From the NCBI GenBank assembly GCA_963995525.1, contig OZ023206.1, positions 23,530,277 to 23,594,276 of the forward strand: DNA of 64,000 nucleotides, given 5' to 3'. Made by a program: the position numbers and the translations under genes. The notes below the pieces were generated by a model. It saw nothing but the letters and a program-made list of their open reading frames with translations. It ran no database searches and was not told the DNA's origin. This DNA comes from Escarpia spicata (taxonomy: Eukaryota > Annelida > Polychaeta > Sabellida > Siboglinidae). Shown piece by piece: positions 13,867 to 25,522 of the stretch. Each line of letters starts with the position of its first letter. The first letter of the stretch is position 1.

Positions 13867-14080
13867 CATCGGGGAATGTATACCATCCCAAGTATAGAGA
13901 ACAACAGTCTCTTAGTTTCATACATCTGGAATATAAACCGTCCCCAGTATAGAGAACAACATTACATACATCCGGAATCTACACCATTCCAATTAGAGAG
14001 GAAAACAGTCTCTGAATTACGTACATCGGGAATCTATGCCATTACCAGTACAGAGAACAACAATCTCTTAATTACATACA
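13867..14080 (+). repeat. ~55-bp minisatellite, four copies
   Basis: Units begin ATCYGGAATSTA, contain ACCATTCCMAGTA then AGAGAACAACA, and end TCTCTTAATTWCATAC. They start near 13867, 13923, 13969 and 14024; the second copy is shortened to about 46 bases. The open plus-strand frame here arises from the repeat. Confidence 0.85.
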
Positions 14081-14139
14081 ATATATTGAGACAGATCAAC
14101 TTAACATATAAATATAACGTAGAAATGTCACTTCCCTAT

Positions 14140-14450
14140 GCATCGTCTCGCCGCGCAGTCACACTCGCTTTGAGTCGTCCCGTAAGCCCGACTCGGCTAG
14201 CTCGCCACGAGATCGCATCACGACTTGAAGACCGTCCGCCGGAAGTGTCCTCCTCTGTTCCCGCACGCGCTGTTCGCCGTCACACGCGTTCGCTCGGTAC
14301 CGTTGACCCGGCTCAGTAGACCCGCTACGTAGAATCGCTCCCGTCACCGCCTCGCTCACCTGATGCGTGTCTCCGCCACACGCTTGCCTGATCGCCGCTG
14401 CAGCATTCTCGGCCGGCGCCGCCCGCACGCTCAAACCGCTGTTACATAAA
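14140..14450. other. CpG-rich patch
   Basis: About 310 bases dense in CG dinucleotides, in sharp contrast to the AT-rich flanks. Frames are open on both strands (147 codons each) only because GC-rich sequence has few stops. It could be a CpG-island promoter or first exon, or part of a GC-rich mobile element. No motif decides. Confidence 0.5.
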
Positions 14451-14559
14451 CAACCAAAACAATTAGTCCAACGGATATGTGCAGGAAAATTATGGAATTG
14501 TGCTCTTTTTTTATAAAAGCAAGACACTTTGCTCATATATTCTACATACCAAGGGAACC

Positions 14560-15375
14560 ATTTTAAAGGTTGGAGACATTTCAAATTTTGTTGGGTTAAC
14601 AAATGGCTGCCAAATTCAATTTCCCCGTATCTTAATTACTTCGTCATCTAGATCAATAATTGTGGTGTGCAGATATATTTTTAGGGGACAAGGATTTCAA
14701 ATGCTTAATTTTTGAACTTCTCCGGCTTTCATGTCCGCCGTTTTTAAAATGGCAGTCGTCAATATAAATGCCACAATACCTCACCAACTTCGTCACATAG
14801 AACAGTTATGTTGATGGTTTTGGATAGCATTGTGGATATCAATTTCAATAAAGTTACTGTTGACGTTCACTGTCTCTCATACATCCGCCATTTTTAGAGA
14901 TGGCACCCGTCAAAGCCTATTATTTCCATATTTTAAGATCTACATAATCTAGAGCCACCAAGGTGATGCTAAAATATAAGGTTTTTAGATGTGGTGATTT
15001 AAATTATGTTACTTTTGACCTTTATGGACTTTCAAATATCCGCCATTTTTTTATATCCACCATTTTTAAAGATGGCACCCGACAAAGCCTATTATTTCCA
15101 TAGCCTAAGAACCACATAGCCTAGAGACACAACGTTGATGTCAAAATGTAGGATTTTTAGTTGCTATGATGTATGTTGTATTACGTTTGACTTTCACAGA
15201 CATTCATATATCCGCCATTTTGAAAGACGGCGCCCGTCAAAACTTGTTATTTCCGTATTTTATGAAATAGGTAATCTAGCGCCTGTTATCGCCTTATCTT
15301 ATGATCTACGTATCATCGAACCTTGAAGCTGATGTCAAAATATAGGTTTTTGGAGGCGACAATTTTAAAGGTGTT
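14560..15375 (+). repeat. ~155-170 bp tandem array, about five copies
   Basis: Each unit has ATCCGCCATTTTTAAAGATGG then CACCCGTCAAAGCCTATTA, TTTCCATATTTT, TCTAGAG and GATGTCAAAATATAGG. CCGCC blocks start near 14732, 14884, 15054 and 15210. A partial, more diverged unit lies before them. The array has an ATTTTTAAAGAT half-palindrome in every unit. Confidence 0.85.
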
Positions 15376-15430
15376 ACTTAGATATTCTGTAAAACGGACT
15401 GAGACACGCCAAACATTAGTTTATTGATGC

Positions 15431-16094
15431 CTACCCCTTGAATCCATACTGAGAACTCCCAAGGTATTCACCCATCCACCTGACATCCACCGCATTTGCA
15501 CAGCTTGGTGCACCGCTTTGGCTTTTAAGCACCGGACACTGTCCTCTGCAACCTTTCGTGCAGCCACACTTGATGATCGCACGGTAAGCTGTGTTTGCAG
15601 GTGGCAGTGTCATCCACTGCACCTCCCATTGAAGCCCGTTCCCTTTTCTAGTCCAACCGAACTCTGCAGGACTGGGCAAGTGTGGTGTTTTCAGCAGTGC
15701 TTGGCCCCAGACATGGCCGGCCTGGTAGAATACTCGGAGCAGGTATTGTATAAGGGCATCCTGCATTGGTGGAATCTTCTCGATATATTCTTTTCTGCGT
15801 GAAGAGGACCTGCCTGGAGCGGTTTACATCGTTCCCCGAACTCCCCCAGTCGTACAATACAACTACGTATCTCTCAATGGTTGGTAGGACCTCTCTCAGG
15901 ATAGCTTCCGAAGGAGTGTCTGCAAGAGCACACAACGCAGGCGTCAAGCCACTGAAAACATTCCATGATGCCCAAGCCGTGCGTTTGCCTCTCCCAGCGA
16001 AACATGATGTGGTATCACACCCGGTCAGTGCATGGAAGAAACAAAACATCATGTAACATCTACCGTACAAATAACGAGTATAAAACAATTGCAT
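15431..16094 (-). pseudogene. Repeat-type ORF with FHALTGCDTTS motif, frameshifted
   Basis: The minus strand encodes FHALTGCDTTSCFAGRGKRT (near 16030), then IERYVVVLYDWGSSGNDVN (near 15855). After a frameshift near 15780 it continues with RVFYQAGHVWGQALL and a C-terminal Cys-rich CGCTKGCRGQC block near 15540. This order is that of an uncharacterised protein family found in many copies in cnidarian, fish and mollusc genomes and generally thought to derive from mobile elements. The function is unknown. Only the C-terminal part is present and the frameshift breaks it. An exon boundary just before FHALTGCD is possible. Confidence 0.65.
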
Positions 16095-17300
16095 TATATT
16101 TACTCTTCTCTATTGTAACAAAAACTGTTACTCTTATTTACGACTCGGATCAACAAGTCGATTGTAAGAAACTACAGGTAGAACCGCTAAAGTTAAATCG
16201 CGTCCCAGTCCACAGCACTGGCGTATTGTACACGAAGTTCGGGTGAAGCCACTGCAATTCGCTAGGTGTAGCCACAGGGCATTCTGTCATCCAACGTGGC
16301 TAGTTCTGGTGATACCAGAAGGAAATCGAGTTGTTAAAAGACAAAGTATCGCTCGTCAAAATTCAGTAACGATCACAACAAACAATCAAATCACGTACCT
16401 GAAACAAATGTTCCCAACCTAAAGGAAGCAGATGCATGGGTAGATATTTAATTAATGTAATCGCGTCTAGCGGCGTACTTATCTATGATCTGTGATAAAC
16501 TACAATTACGATTGAGTGAGGCTTTTAGTTTATCGTAGCATGCAAATCATGAAAAGAGTACACAGTTACTCGATTTCCTTTCAACACGTTTCATTGTAAG
16601 CCAACGACTGAGTGGTGTATACGATTTGACGTGTTCTCAATTTAAACCCACCAATTATGTTTTCTGAATAACGTGATTGCTAACTAAGTCCCCCCCTTGT
16701 CGATTTAAAACACGGATGGCACGTTTATGAGGATAAGTTACTTGACAAATCCGCAAGCAATAAAAGAAATTGTAATAGTTATGCATGCAAATACATTCGC
16801 TCCCGCACGTGTTCATGTTGTGTTCATCTGTGCGGGAAGTAGATGTTTGCATGCGTGGTTGAGCGTGAGTGCGTGTGTGCGTGTTGCATGTGTACGTGCA
16901 TGCGTGTGCGTGTGCGTGCGCGCGTGTATGTGATGGACACACAGAGGGGGTCGGTAGAAATAGAAGTACCTTTCCAAGTTGATCAATATCTGCTCGAGCC
17001 ATTCGCCATCTCTTCCCGACCAGGCGATTCCACGTGATGTCTAGGCGGGCCCCCTACTGTCGTTGACAGCCTGTGATCACGTGGCTCCGTATAGTCGTCT
17101 CGTGGTCGGTAAGTATCGGCCATACGAGGCATATACTCATGTTGCCCGATGTGCTTGTTTTGTCAGTTAGCATACGGCATTGGCACGGGGTTGTTTCTTA
17201 CTCCACGATCTCTGTTTCGGGTATTATTCTGGATACTGGTGTATCTCGCAGGACTTCCCGTTCTACGCAGGCGTGCTGGGCCTCTTGGTTGGAAATCGTC
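16095..17300. other. Intergenic, short TG/CG repeat at ~16790-16935
   Basis: A compound GTGCGTG/ATGCGTG repeat spans about 16855-16930. The rest shows no recognised gene. It is the 3' flank of the Patched-like gene on the minus strand. No clear poly(A) signal was assigned. Confidence 0.4.
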
Positions 17301-17303
17301 CCT

Positions 17304-18374
17304 TTATCCGAGGGGCGAATCGAAAGAACGGTCAGGCTCCACGCGTTCCAAATTACGGTGACTCAAGCCATCCATTATCGAGGGAAGTGTTGGCGCGTTA
17401 AAGGGGAATACATCATTGCGCCTCTTTGTTATCTTTGGCGGCCCCATTATCCAGAGAAGCGCCGGGATAATAAGCAAACCATGAAAGGCGCTGAGTGAAA
17501 TAACTGGAGACATAGTCTTGATGAAAGTGCGGAATATGTAAGAGGCGGAGAAAGGCAACGCAAGCTCCCCAAGGATTGTCGACAGTGCACAGTGCGCTAT
17601 GGGGTAGCCGATGGCATGAAAGCCAGTGCGCATGCGTTCGTTGCCAGTGTCTCCTTCTGCCGACACGAAAGCATCGGTAATGTGTGCTGAAAAGTCAACA
17701 CAAAAGTCGATGCATATGATTATGATGATCATCGAGATCGTGTCGAGGTTAACGCCACACCAAAACATGTAACCTATGACCCCTGTACAAATGGACACAA
17801 TGCTGAAGGTCACCCACAAACTGCATATTGGATGCGGAATAAGAAATAGCGATACAAGAAATATGGCGGCCGTCGCTATAAGCAGATTATGTCGCGTGTT
17901 TGGCCAAACGGCAAGGTACTGGTCATAGAATATAAATGCTGCGTGAAACACCGTCACGTCCAGGTGTGGGTAGCTATTGGCAATTTCCCGAGCAGTCGAC
18001 ATCATTGTGCTTTCACGAGCTGACGTGATCATTTTGTTTGTATACATGAACACTAGGGAGTACTTCACCTTTCCGGACTCCATCTCAATATCTATTTTGT
18101 GATGGCTTACGCTTGACAAAAAGCCGTTAATGTCAACGAGATATGTGCAGTGTCCATATATATGCACCTCCAACGAATGCAGTGAAGTCTCTTGTCCTTG
18201 CTGATGTGACGTCTTTGTCGTGGAAATATTCTGAATCTTCGAATTTCTTAATAAGGTTGTCAGAAATTCAAGAGACATGCAAAAGATGATGTAGTTACAA
18301 GTGAACCATAAACTTATCCAGAGCATAGTCATATTGTAACAAAGTTTGAATGGCGTAATTAATTTGGTTGTCAA
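17304..18374 (-). CDS. Patched domain-containing protein (PTCHD3-like), C-terminal exon
   Basis: This 356-codon minus-strand frame encodes the second half of a Patched/RND-type membrane protein, probably a sterol- or lipid-handling transporter-like protein of the cell membrane. Visible: a luminal segment with FHAAFIFYDQYLAVWPNT, then five membrane helices starting LLIATAAIFLVSLFLI, CSLWVTFSIVSICTGVIGYM, ISMIIIIICIDFCVDFSAH, IAHCALSTILGELALPFS and VISLSAFHGLLIIPALLWI, then a short cytoplasmic tail. The DxxxDFSAH element corresponds to the family GxxxD motif in helix 10, with Asp in place of Gly. Clear homology starts near 18120; the first 85 codons do not match and probably include intron, so the real exon may start lower than 18374. 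Upstream exons are not seen in the window. No internal stops. Confidence 0.8.
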   Translation of the reverse strand: MTTKLITPFKLCYNMTMLWISLWFTCNYIIFCMSLEFLTTLLRNSKIQNISTTKTSHQQGQETSLHSLEVHIYGHCTYLVDINGFLSSVSHHKIDIEMESGKVKYSLVFMYTNKMITSARESTMMSTAREIANSYPHLDVTVFHAAFIFYDQYLAVWPNTRHNLLIATAAIFLVSLFLIPHPICSLWVTFSIVSICTGVIGYMFWCGVNLDTISMIIIIICIDFCVDFSAHITDAFVSAEGDTGNERMRTGFHAIGYPIAHCALSTILGELALPFSASYIFRTFIKTMSPVISLSAFHGLLIIPALLWIMGPPKITKRRNDVFPFNAPTLPSIMDGLSHRNLERVEPDRSFDSPLG

Positions 18375-18384
18375 AATTATTGAG

Positions 18385-19240
18385 TACTGGCTGAGTTACC
18401 CGGCGTTGCCCGGGGGAAAAGGCAGTCATATACACCTTAAACCATTTGCACTAAAATAAAATAAAAATATTATTGACATAATTATGAGCACTGAAAATAG
18501 ACCAAACCTCAAATGTCCAAAATTTGAGTTCCAGACACACAAAACCCATGACAAATTGTTTTCCAGCCTACCTGCATTAATAAACTATAACTAGTCACTG
18601 GCCTAGTTGATAGAACAACCTTTTGCAAGAAATCGCACGCGCTAACCCGTGTAACTGACGTAACCAGTAACGGGTAGCTGGGTTACGCGTCCAGGATTTT
18701 GTAACGTTAATAACATAAAAATTAATACATTTGTTTGCATACACCCAGTGACACATTTGTACATGGAACAATTACATGTACAGTGATATAGAAAAACATT
18801 AAATTCAAATAAATGGAAATCAACGGAATTGTTGCAGTGTGTTGTTTGCCAGAAGTAGCACGCGCTCACGGGGCTGACGCGATGAAATGCTTACGTAACC
18901 AGCGACAGGTAGACCTGGTGCATGTTAAGCGCTGAGGATTTTCAAACGTCAATAACTTAAAAAACTATTCAAAATTTCTGTATACATCCACCGATATATT
19001 TGTAGTTCGCATAATTATCTTTACGATGATATAGAAAAACATTAAATTCCGCAGCTCCATGTACAGCCTTTTGAAATATTGAGCCTCCCAGACGAATTTC
19101 GAAAATGTGTCAATCTACGTATCATCTCAATGGGCCCGGTAGATGACATGCAAAATTTCAGCCGGATACATGCAAAACTAACGGAGATGTAGTTGCACAT
19201 ACAAACAGAGAACGAACTGTTTTATAATGTACACATGTAT
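18385..19240. repeat. Dispersed repeat family B with internal duplication
   Basis: The Patched-side end carries GTTACCCGGCGTTGCCCGGG, a near-palindrome seen at ends of invertebrate repeats. Inside, a ~170-bp block occurs twice (about 18645-18810 and 18870-19050), both ending GATATAGAAAAACATTAAATTC. The distal end has a CAAAATTTCAGCCGGATACATG-like stretch typical of retroelement tails. A shorter copy of the block lies near 56560-56665. Non-coding. Confidence 0.65.
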
Positions 19241-19970
19241 TACGGTTAGTAGAGTTACAATTTGTACGCAATACAGTAGCTACTAACACAATTGATTAAA
19301 CAAAAAACTATTCCTTTAACATAGGAAACCTCTGTTACAAATATCACATGAGGTCCACACAAACTACTGTTTAAGTTACCAACAAATTACGGTAATGAGT
19401 TAACAAGATGTGTGTGTGTAGGTGCGTAATAACAATAAGGATACAATGTTTCATTACATCATTACATGGTAACAATTCTGAAATTGCACAATGAATCAGC
19501 TTATTGAAAATATAAAAATAATAATTTTTCTCGCATTTTAATTAATCGCGCTACAAATAGTATGCTGTTTAGAAATAGCTCAAATATAATTTAACGATAA
19601 ATGGCTGCTTTTAGATGTTAAACCTTTATTGGGAATCTCACCAAAGGTCCACCGAAATCTAATGAAATAATTTAAAGTAAATAACCTATAAATACAATGA
19701 TATAGTGGTAGAGTCATGAAAATAATAATTGAGGGTAAAGTCATTGAAGTTGTATTCATGTACATTAACGCTATAACAAAATAAAAAACCAAAATACTAT
19801 TGAAAACAAGACTGGACGGGTATCAGAGTATGTGGCGAACACAGCGTGCACTATACGAAGAGCGAAAAGAAAAGATCAACATCTACCATCTAACATTAAA
19901 CTCTAAAACTTTTTAATTTTACTATAAATATTTACACAATGACTTACCAGTTTATTTACAAAATTGGAGG
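19241..19970. other. AT-rich intergenic stretch
   Basis: No recognised feature. Immediately before 19975 the sequence looks like untranslated or RT-coding debris of the fragment that follows. Confidence 0.35.
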
Positions 19971-19974
19971 ATAA

Positions 19975-20231
19975 TGTTTAACTATGATTTACATAATCAT
20001 GATACAAGAGTCAAGAATAAAATATACACTTATAAAATTAAACATGAATTTGCAAATAAATGTCTTAGGCATAATTTGCCACTTTTACTCAATAACATTC
20101 CCGATATTGTCAAAGAAAGCTTAGTACACATAGTTCACACGGATTTGCCAAGTAGGTTAATATTTATTTTTTTACAAAATTATCAGGTAACATGCACAAG
20201 ACAAAATTGCTATATATGCATGCAAAATTAA
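19975..20231 (+). pseudogene. Jockey-like RT C-terminal fragment
   Basis: The plus-strand frame carries HNHDTRVKNKIYTYKIKHEF then ANKCLRHNLPLLLNNIP and a Cys-rich end CTRQNCYICMQN. This resembles the extreme C-terminus of Jockey-type LINE ORF2 proteins (the H-x-x-x-TR block). No catalytic RT motif remains, so it is a 5'-truncated copy, which is the usual product of incomplete reverse transcription. Confidence 0.55.
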
Positions 20232-21138
20232 GAACCAACAACCACCTGTCAACTTGACACAGTACAAAACAGTGCGTAAACGACAAACACAACAATCATG
20301 TAAGCTTGCTCATATTACATACATGCTCTTATTCATATCATGTTTTATATATGTATATATATTGTTTACTTTTTATATTTTGACTCAGGTGATGTATTAA
20401 TTTGATTCAGGTGATGTAATAATTCAATTAAATTTGTTATCATTTTTGGTGGCTCCTTGATAGCGACTATTAAGTCTTAGAAGAGTCTCCTGACCCTACT
20501 TTTTTATTTACCATGCCTGATACCATGTTTATCATAAGGTTATATATTTTTATTATTTTTATTTTTATGTTTGACAGGGATGTATTGCTCGTATAATTAA
20601 TTGTCTGGGACAAATCAAAACAAATTCTTCTTCTTCTTAAAAAAAACGTAGGTCCACAGATAAACATCAAACAGTGTTCTAGAAAGAAGATGACACTGTA
20701 GCTAGGAACACCTACAGAAAGAGATGGCACGAAAAAACCAAAAGGACGAGTCAACCGACACGACGGAACATACTAGCTATCAAATGTGTACGATGACGTT
20801 ATCCGACCAAAACGTACTGATGAAGTCTGCTTCATACTAGGTGAAAGTATCTACAATAGTAATTTTATTATGTGGATATGGTGCGAATAAATGCATTAAA
20901 ATGAATTATCTTGACTATTCAGTAGCTTGTACACATACATAAAACAGTTAATAAAGTTATTAGGCAATTTGGCCCGATAAATGTGTATTATCTTAATGAC
21001 ACAAATATCACTTGTTTTTCGTACTTACAATACATGCATAAGTTGATACATATTAAAAAAATACTTTCTCAAAACGGTTTGCTAAAATTATCACTAAAAT
21101 AAAAGTTACTCTCAACATGACACCGTGTTGTATCATAT
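20232..21138. other. AT-rich, possible LINE 3' untranslated region then plain sequence
   Basis: 20230-20760 directly follows the Jockey-like C-terminus and may be its 3' UTR. No gene recognised up to the palindrome at 21139. Confidence 0.35.
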
Positions 21139-21221
21139 TACTAGAAGTAACATAATTAATTCAAGAACATAAATACATAATATGTATTCATGTTCTTAAA
21201 TTAATTATGTTATTTCTACTA
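21139..21221. repeat. Near-perfect palindrome, 41-bp arms
   Basis: Arms 21139-21179 and 21181-21221 are reverse complements with four mismatches and a one-base centre. A second short palindrome, GTAACATATATTATATGTTAC, follows at about 21227-21247. No coding content. This looks like a fold-back (MITE-like) element. Confidence 0.85.
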
Positions 21222-21612
21222 TAATAGTAACATATATTATATGTTACTAGTAGTTGCAAATAATTACACTGTTATTCAGTTACAATATACCCTATACATA
21301 TATATGCATGCGTCAAAGTCGTTGTAATTTACAGCAATCAAAATTAAATAGAAACAACGTTGTTCTCTTTGGGTAGTTAAATGTGACGGTCGTGTCAATT
21401 TTGTTTTTACCATTGACTAATGCAACAAGAATTACTTAAAAGTGTTACGTAGGGTACTGCAAGTCTTTATACAGAGCGTGGAACTGTATTTGCTATATAT
21501 AATTGTATTGCATATCTAATATATTGTCATTTATTTTCCCTGAGGATAGTATTCTACATTTTGCTATGGGAACGATCCTTTCCAGTTCAGCGAAGATGTA
21601 AACGATACAATT

Positions 21613-21635
21613 CACACACACACACGCACACACAC

Positions 21636-21728
<93 letters not shown>

Positions 21729-21858
21729 ACACGTACGCACGCTCGCACGTACGCACGTACGAACACACACACACACACACACACCACACGGACGCACGCT
21801 CGCACGTACGCACGTACGAACACACACACACACGCACACACACACACAAACACATGTA
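21613..21858. repeat. Compound (AC)n with a duplicated ACGT-rich block
   Basis: A long AC run (about 21640-21726) is followed by two copies of a ~55-bp block, CCACACGKACGCACGCTCGC then ACGTACGCACGTACGAAC and AC repeats (21727 and 21783). The copies differ by one or two bases, so the duplication is recent. Confidence 0.93.
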
Positions 21859-22830
21859 AAACGTTTAGAGTAAATGTGTTATATTTTGACGTAGCTAAAT
21901 TAAACGACGTTAGAAATGTGTGTTCCTGCGTAGAAACCTCACGAAATAATAAATAACTTACAACTTGGAGAACACGTGTAGAATGGCTTCTATAGGTATG
22001 GCAAACAGTCTCTCGAGTGACAAGCAAAAGTGGTAAGTGGCAAGCAAACTCGGCTTCTTGAATAACTGTCCCTGTCGCCTGCAACCAAATTATAAAGAAC
22101 CTGATATATGAAATCTATTCGACGTTTACCGACTCCAGCCAAGCATGCTGCCAGTGCTATTCAGCGTGTCACAAAACATGACACTATCAATGTATCTTAT
22201 GCATGCGTCGTTGCAGCGCTACATCTAGGGGCCGTACATACACCATTAGTGTCACAGCTCTTCGAAGCATACTGTTGTTCAAAAGTTAACTGAATGTGTC
22301 TATAGTCTCTTGTGAACTCTGGAAAAGGAAATCTTCCTGGTTTAATTTTAAGCTACCACTCACCTTTTACTATAAACAATTCAAACAAGAACGCCCAAAT
22401 ACGGACGTTTACCCCCTTGGCGATCTAGAACAAGAAACTGATCGTATTGCGTGGTTTCAAACACAGTGATTGATGGCCCCGTTCAATCGCACATCGTCAT
22501 ACATATTAAAGCCGTATTTTCCACTGGTCTGCTTCCGTTGTGAGCACTTTATTTAAGACAGATGTGGTAGTAATCTTGGGAAGAGTGACATGGTTTCGTC
22601 ACATAATGATCTGTGAACATAACATATTTGAAACACAGGACCATTGTCAGTAATAATATTGAATCGATGCATGTCTGAATCCTGATAATTTATGTTGTTG
22701 TGTGATCAGTTCAGATTTAGGTTGTAGACAACGTAGTACTGTTTTGAGCAGATATGCGCACAGGAAACGAAATGTACGAAGACATGGAGCGGAGCTGACC
22801 TATCGGCATCATTAATGTTCTTGGTGTTAT
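21859..22830. other. Intergenic, nothing recognised
   Basis: No open frame with recognised content, no repeat found by eye. Confidence 0.4.
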
Positions 22831-22832
22831 CA

Positions 22833-22846
22833 CATGCACGCACACA

Positions 22847-22890
<44 letters not shown>

Positions 22891-22907
22891 CACACGCACG
22901 CACGCAA
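22833..22907. repeat. (CACG)n / (AC)n microsatellite
   Basis: About 75 bases: ten or more CACG tetranucleotides, then AC repeats, then CACG again. Confidence 0.95.
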
Positions 22908-24050
22908 CGTTTTCTCCCAAAATTTAAACGTAACCTAGGCATGTGCGCATTCTTTGTAGTGGAGCTTCAGGACTGTCCGTATACATGTTTTATAACTTTA
23001 TCCCGCAGCAAGTCTGACTCGGCGAAAGGCCAATGGTAGCGTCATGCCTGGCCTACTTCTGAACGTGGGCCGTCACGAATGGCCGACTTGTTGAAAGGCC
23101 CATAATCAGACTGCGCTGTGACGCCGGCCCCTGGCGGTCCCTCACAATAGCAATGGTTAGTTAACAACAACAAAAACAACAACAACAACAATAATAAGAT
23201 ACATATACAGATAAAGGTACATTAGTGCCACGATTTACATAAAAACGTGTCAATTAAGAATGGGTCTTGGTGTTAAAACATACAATCACGTCAACCATAC
23301 CAGAAACTTACAATAATAAATAAATTAATAAATATAATAAAAACATTGACTTAAATTGTCTAAAATATTCTTCATTTTCCATAGCGTTATGGGAGGGACG
23401 CAGATCAGATGGTGACGACCGGTGTGTTAATTTTCATGTTTTCGCGTTTTTCGGTGTTACCGTCCCTTCCGTTAAAACACAATTTCTCGGCTCCATGATG
23501 TCACATCTACATGACTTTGGTTCCACGTGTTAACAGAGTCTCCTTTTTACTGATGTGTCATGTGTACCAATATTTAATTCCTGTTCTCGCCACATAAACG
23601 GAAAGGCATTGATTTGTGTTTTTTCCAAAGTCTTCTCTGTATGTGACTATACCCAATTTGGGTATGATCACACATAGCTTCGTAGGTGGTGGCATGATGC
23701 AGATAACAACTGCCATAAATTCATTACACATTATTATTCCTAAATGATACAGATATTATGTTTAGTGAACTAGTTATTATATAATTTCACCATCACAAAA
23801 ACGAAACGAGTAAACACTATCCTCTTCCTCATTAGAGGATTACCCGATAGGGCTCGACATTGGCCTCAAATATGGGAACACTCGAACTTGTTCGTATAAT
23901 TTTCAGAATGTGCACCTTCTGGTCCGTGTAGAATACATATCTTTTGAATTGTGCACAACAGGATATCAGCTTGTGGAGGCTGGTTCTCTTTCATAATGGG
24001 AATGAGATTACTGATGTCGGCTTACTATGCGTTGTGGCAGCGGTGTTCCA
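22908..24050. other. Intergenic with repeat copy and AAC run
   Basis: 23000-23150 is relatively GC-rich with no recognised frame. 23165-23195 is an (AAC)n run. 23264-23330 is a second copy of the window-start repeat. Nothing else is supported. Confidence 0.45.
23264..23330 (+). repeat. Dispersed short repeat, copy 2
   Basis: Same orientation as 1-65, beginning TCTTGGTGTTAAAACATACA. The match ends in the ATAA-rich tail. Confidence 0.6.
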
Positions 24051-24073
24051 CGTTTAACCAGATTTAACAAGAT

Positions 24074-24102
24074 TGCCATCCAGAAAATTACTCTGGATGG
24101 CA
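24074..24102 (-). other. 11-bp perfect stem-loop in LINE 3' UTR
   Basis: Arms TGCCATCCAGA and TCTGGATGGCA flank a 7-base loop, about 50 bases after the ORF2 stop. CR1/L2-type LINEs are known to use 3' stem-loops as reverse-transcriptase recognition sites. The role here is inferred from position. Confidence 0.7.
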
Positions 24103-24148
24103 GTTGGACAAGGAAGCCTTTTGGCTTATCGAGTCCAATACTTTTTAT

Positions 24149-25522
24149 CTACATGTATCCCGCCTTTTTAAGGTGTGTGTCGATTTTATTTTTAAACATA
24201 TTCACGCTACTAGCACCAACACAATCAGGAGATAATCTGTTCCATTCATTTACAGTCCTTTGTGAGAATGAGAACTTTCTTATATCTAATCTACACTGCT
24301 CCTTTACTAATGTAGCTTCATGTCCTCTGGTCCTTCTATCTTTCTTAACTGAGAAAAAAATGTTTCTATCAATATTTTCATAACCATTCAATATGTTAAA
24401 CACTTCTATGTGATCTCCTCTCAATCTCCTGGTCTCTAGTGTTGTTAAACCACATTCTTTTAGGCGTATTTCGTAACTAAGATCCCTAAGATTTGGTATC
24501 ATTTTAGTCGCTCTCCTCTGTACTCTTTCTAGCATATCTATGTCCTTCTTGCGATATGGCCTCCATGCTTGTATACAATATTCTAAATGAGGCCTCACTA
24601 TTGTTTTGTGCAGCGGTACTATTAATTCTTTTTTCTTATACGCTATATTTCGCCTAATTAATCCAAGGATTTGATTTCCCTTTGACGCTGCAATTCCGCA
24701 CTGCTCTGAAACCTTCATATCAGCACTAATGGTTAACCCTAAGTCCTTTTCTTTTACAGTAGTACTTAGAACAGTACCCCCCATTTTATATTTTACCTCT
24801 TCATTCCCATGACCTGTGTGGAGGCATTTACATTTCCCAAAATTGAACAGCATTTGCCACTTTTCAGACCATTTGATCAACCTATCAAGATCATCTTGTA
24901 AATGCTGTCTGTCTCCATCACTTTTAATCCTTCTAAACACTTTTGTATCATCCGCAAATTTTAACATCTTGCTTGTTATATCATCGTCCAAATCGTTGAT
25001 ATATATTAAGAATAATATAGGTCCTAGTACTGATCCCTGTGGTACCCCACTCAATACCGATTTCCAGTTTGAAGCCTCCCCATCAACTACTACACGTTGT
25101 CTTCTGTCATTCAGCCATTTTTCTATCCAGTTTATTATACCATTTCCTATGCCATGGGCCTTTAGCTTAAGGAGTAATCTTTGATGTGGTACTTTGTCGA
25201 AAGCTTTTTGAAAATCTAAATAGATGATATCAACTGGTGATCCCTCATCTACCCACCTAGTGATGTCTTCCAAAAAACATAACATATTTGTTAAGCATGA
25301 CCTCGCTTTTAAAAACCCATGTTGAGATGGGTTTATCAAGTTATGTTTAACAAGAAAATTCACCATGTGATCTTTAATTAGTCTTTCTAATAATTTGCAA
25401 ATCACTGATGTTAAACTCACTGGTCTATAGTTCTCTGACTTGTTTCTCGAACCTTTTTTAAATAACGGTATCATGTTTGCCTCTTTCCATTCTAAAGGAA
25501 CCACTCCCTCTTCTAATGACAA
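24149..25522 (-). pseudogene. CR1-like ORF2, reverse transcriptase part
   Basis: A 457-codon frame containing a nearly complete LINE RT. Motifs in order: NMIPLFKKG, YRPVSLTSVICKLLERLI, LINPSQHGFLKARSC, VDIIYLDFQKAFDKVPHQRL, GVPQGSVLGPILFLIYINDL, FADDTKVF (catalytic Asp pair), NFGKCKCLHTG and a C-terminal thumb through LKKAGYM. All RT catalytic residues are intact. It is joined by a frameshift near 25520 to the upstream frame 25513-26013, where ISAPLATI should run into LSLEEGVVPLEWKE. The enzyme made tDNA-primed cDNA copies of its own RNA. Now part of a defective element. Confidence 0.92.
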
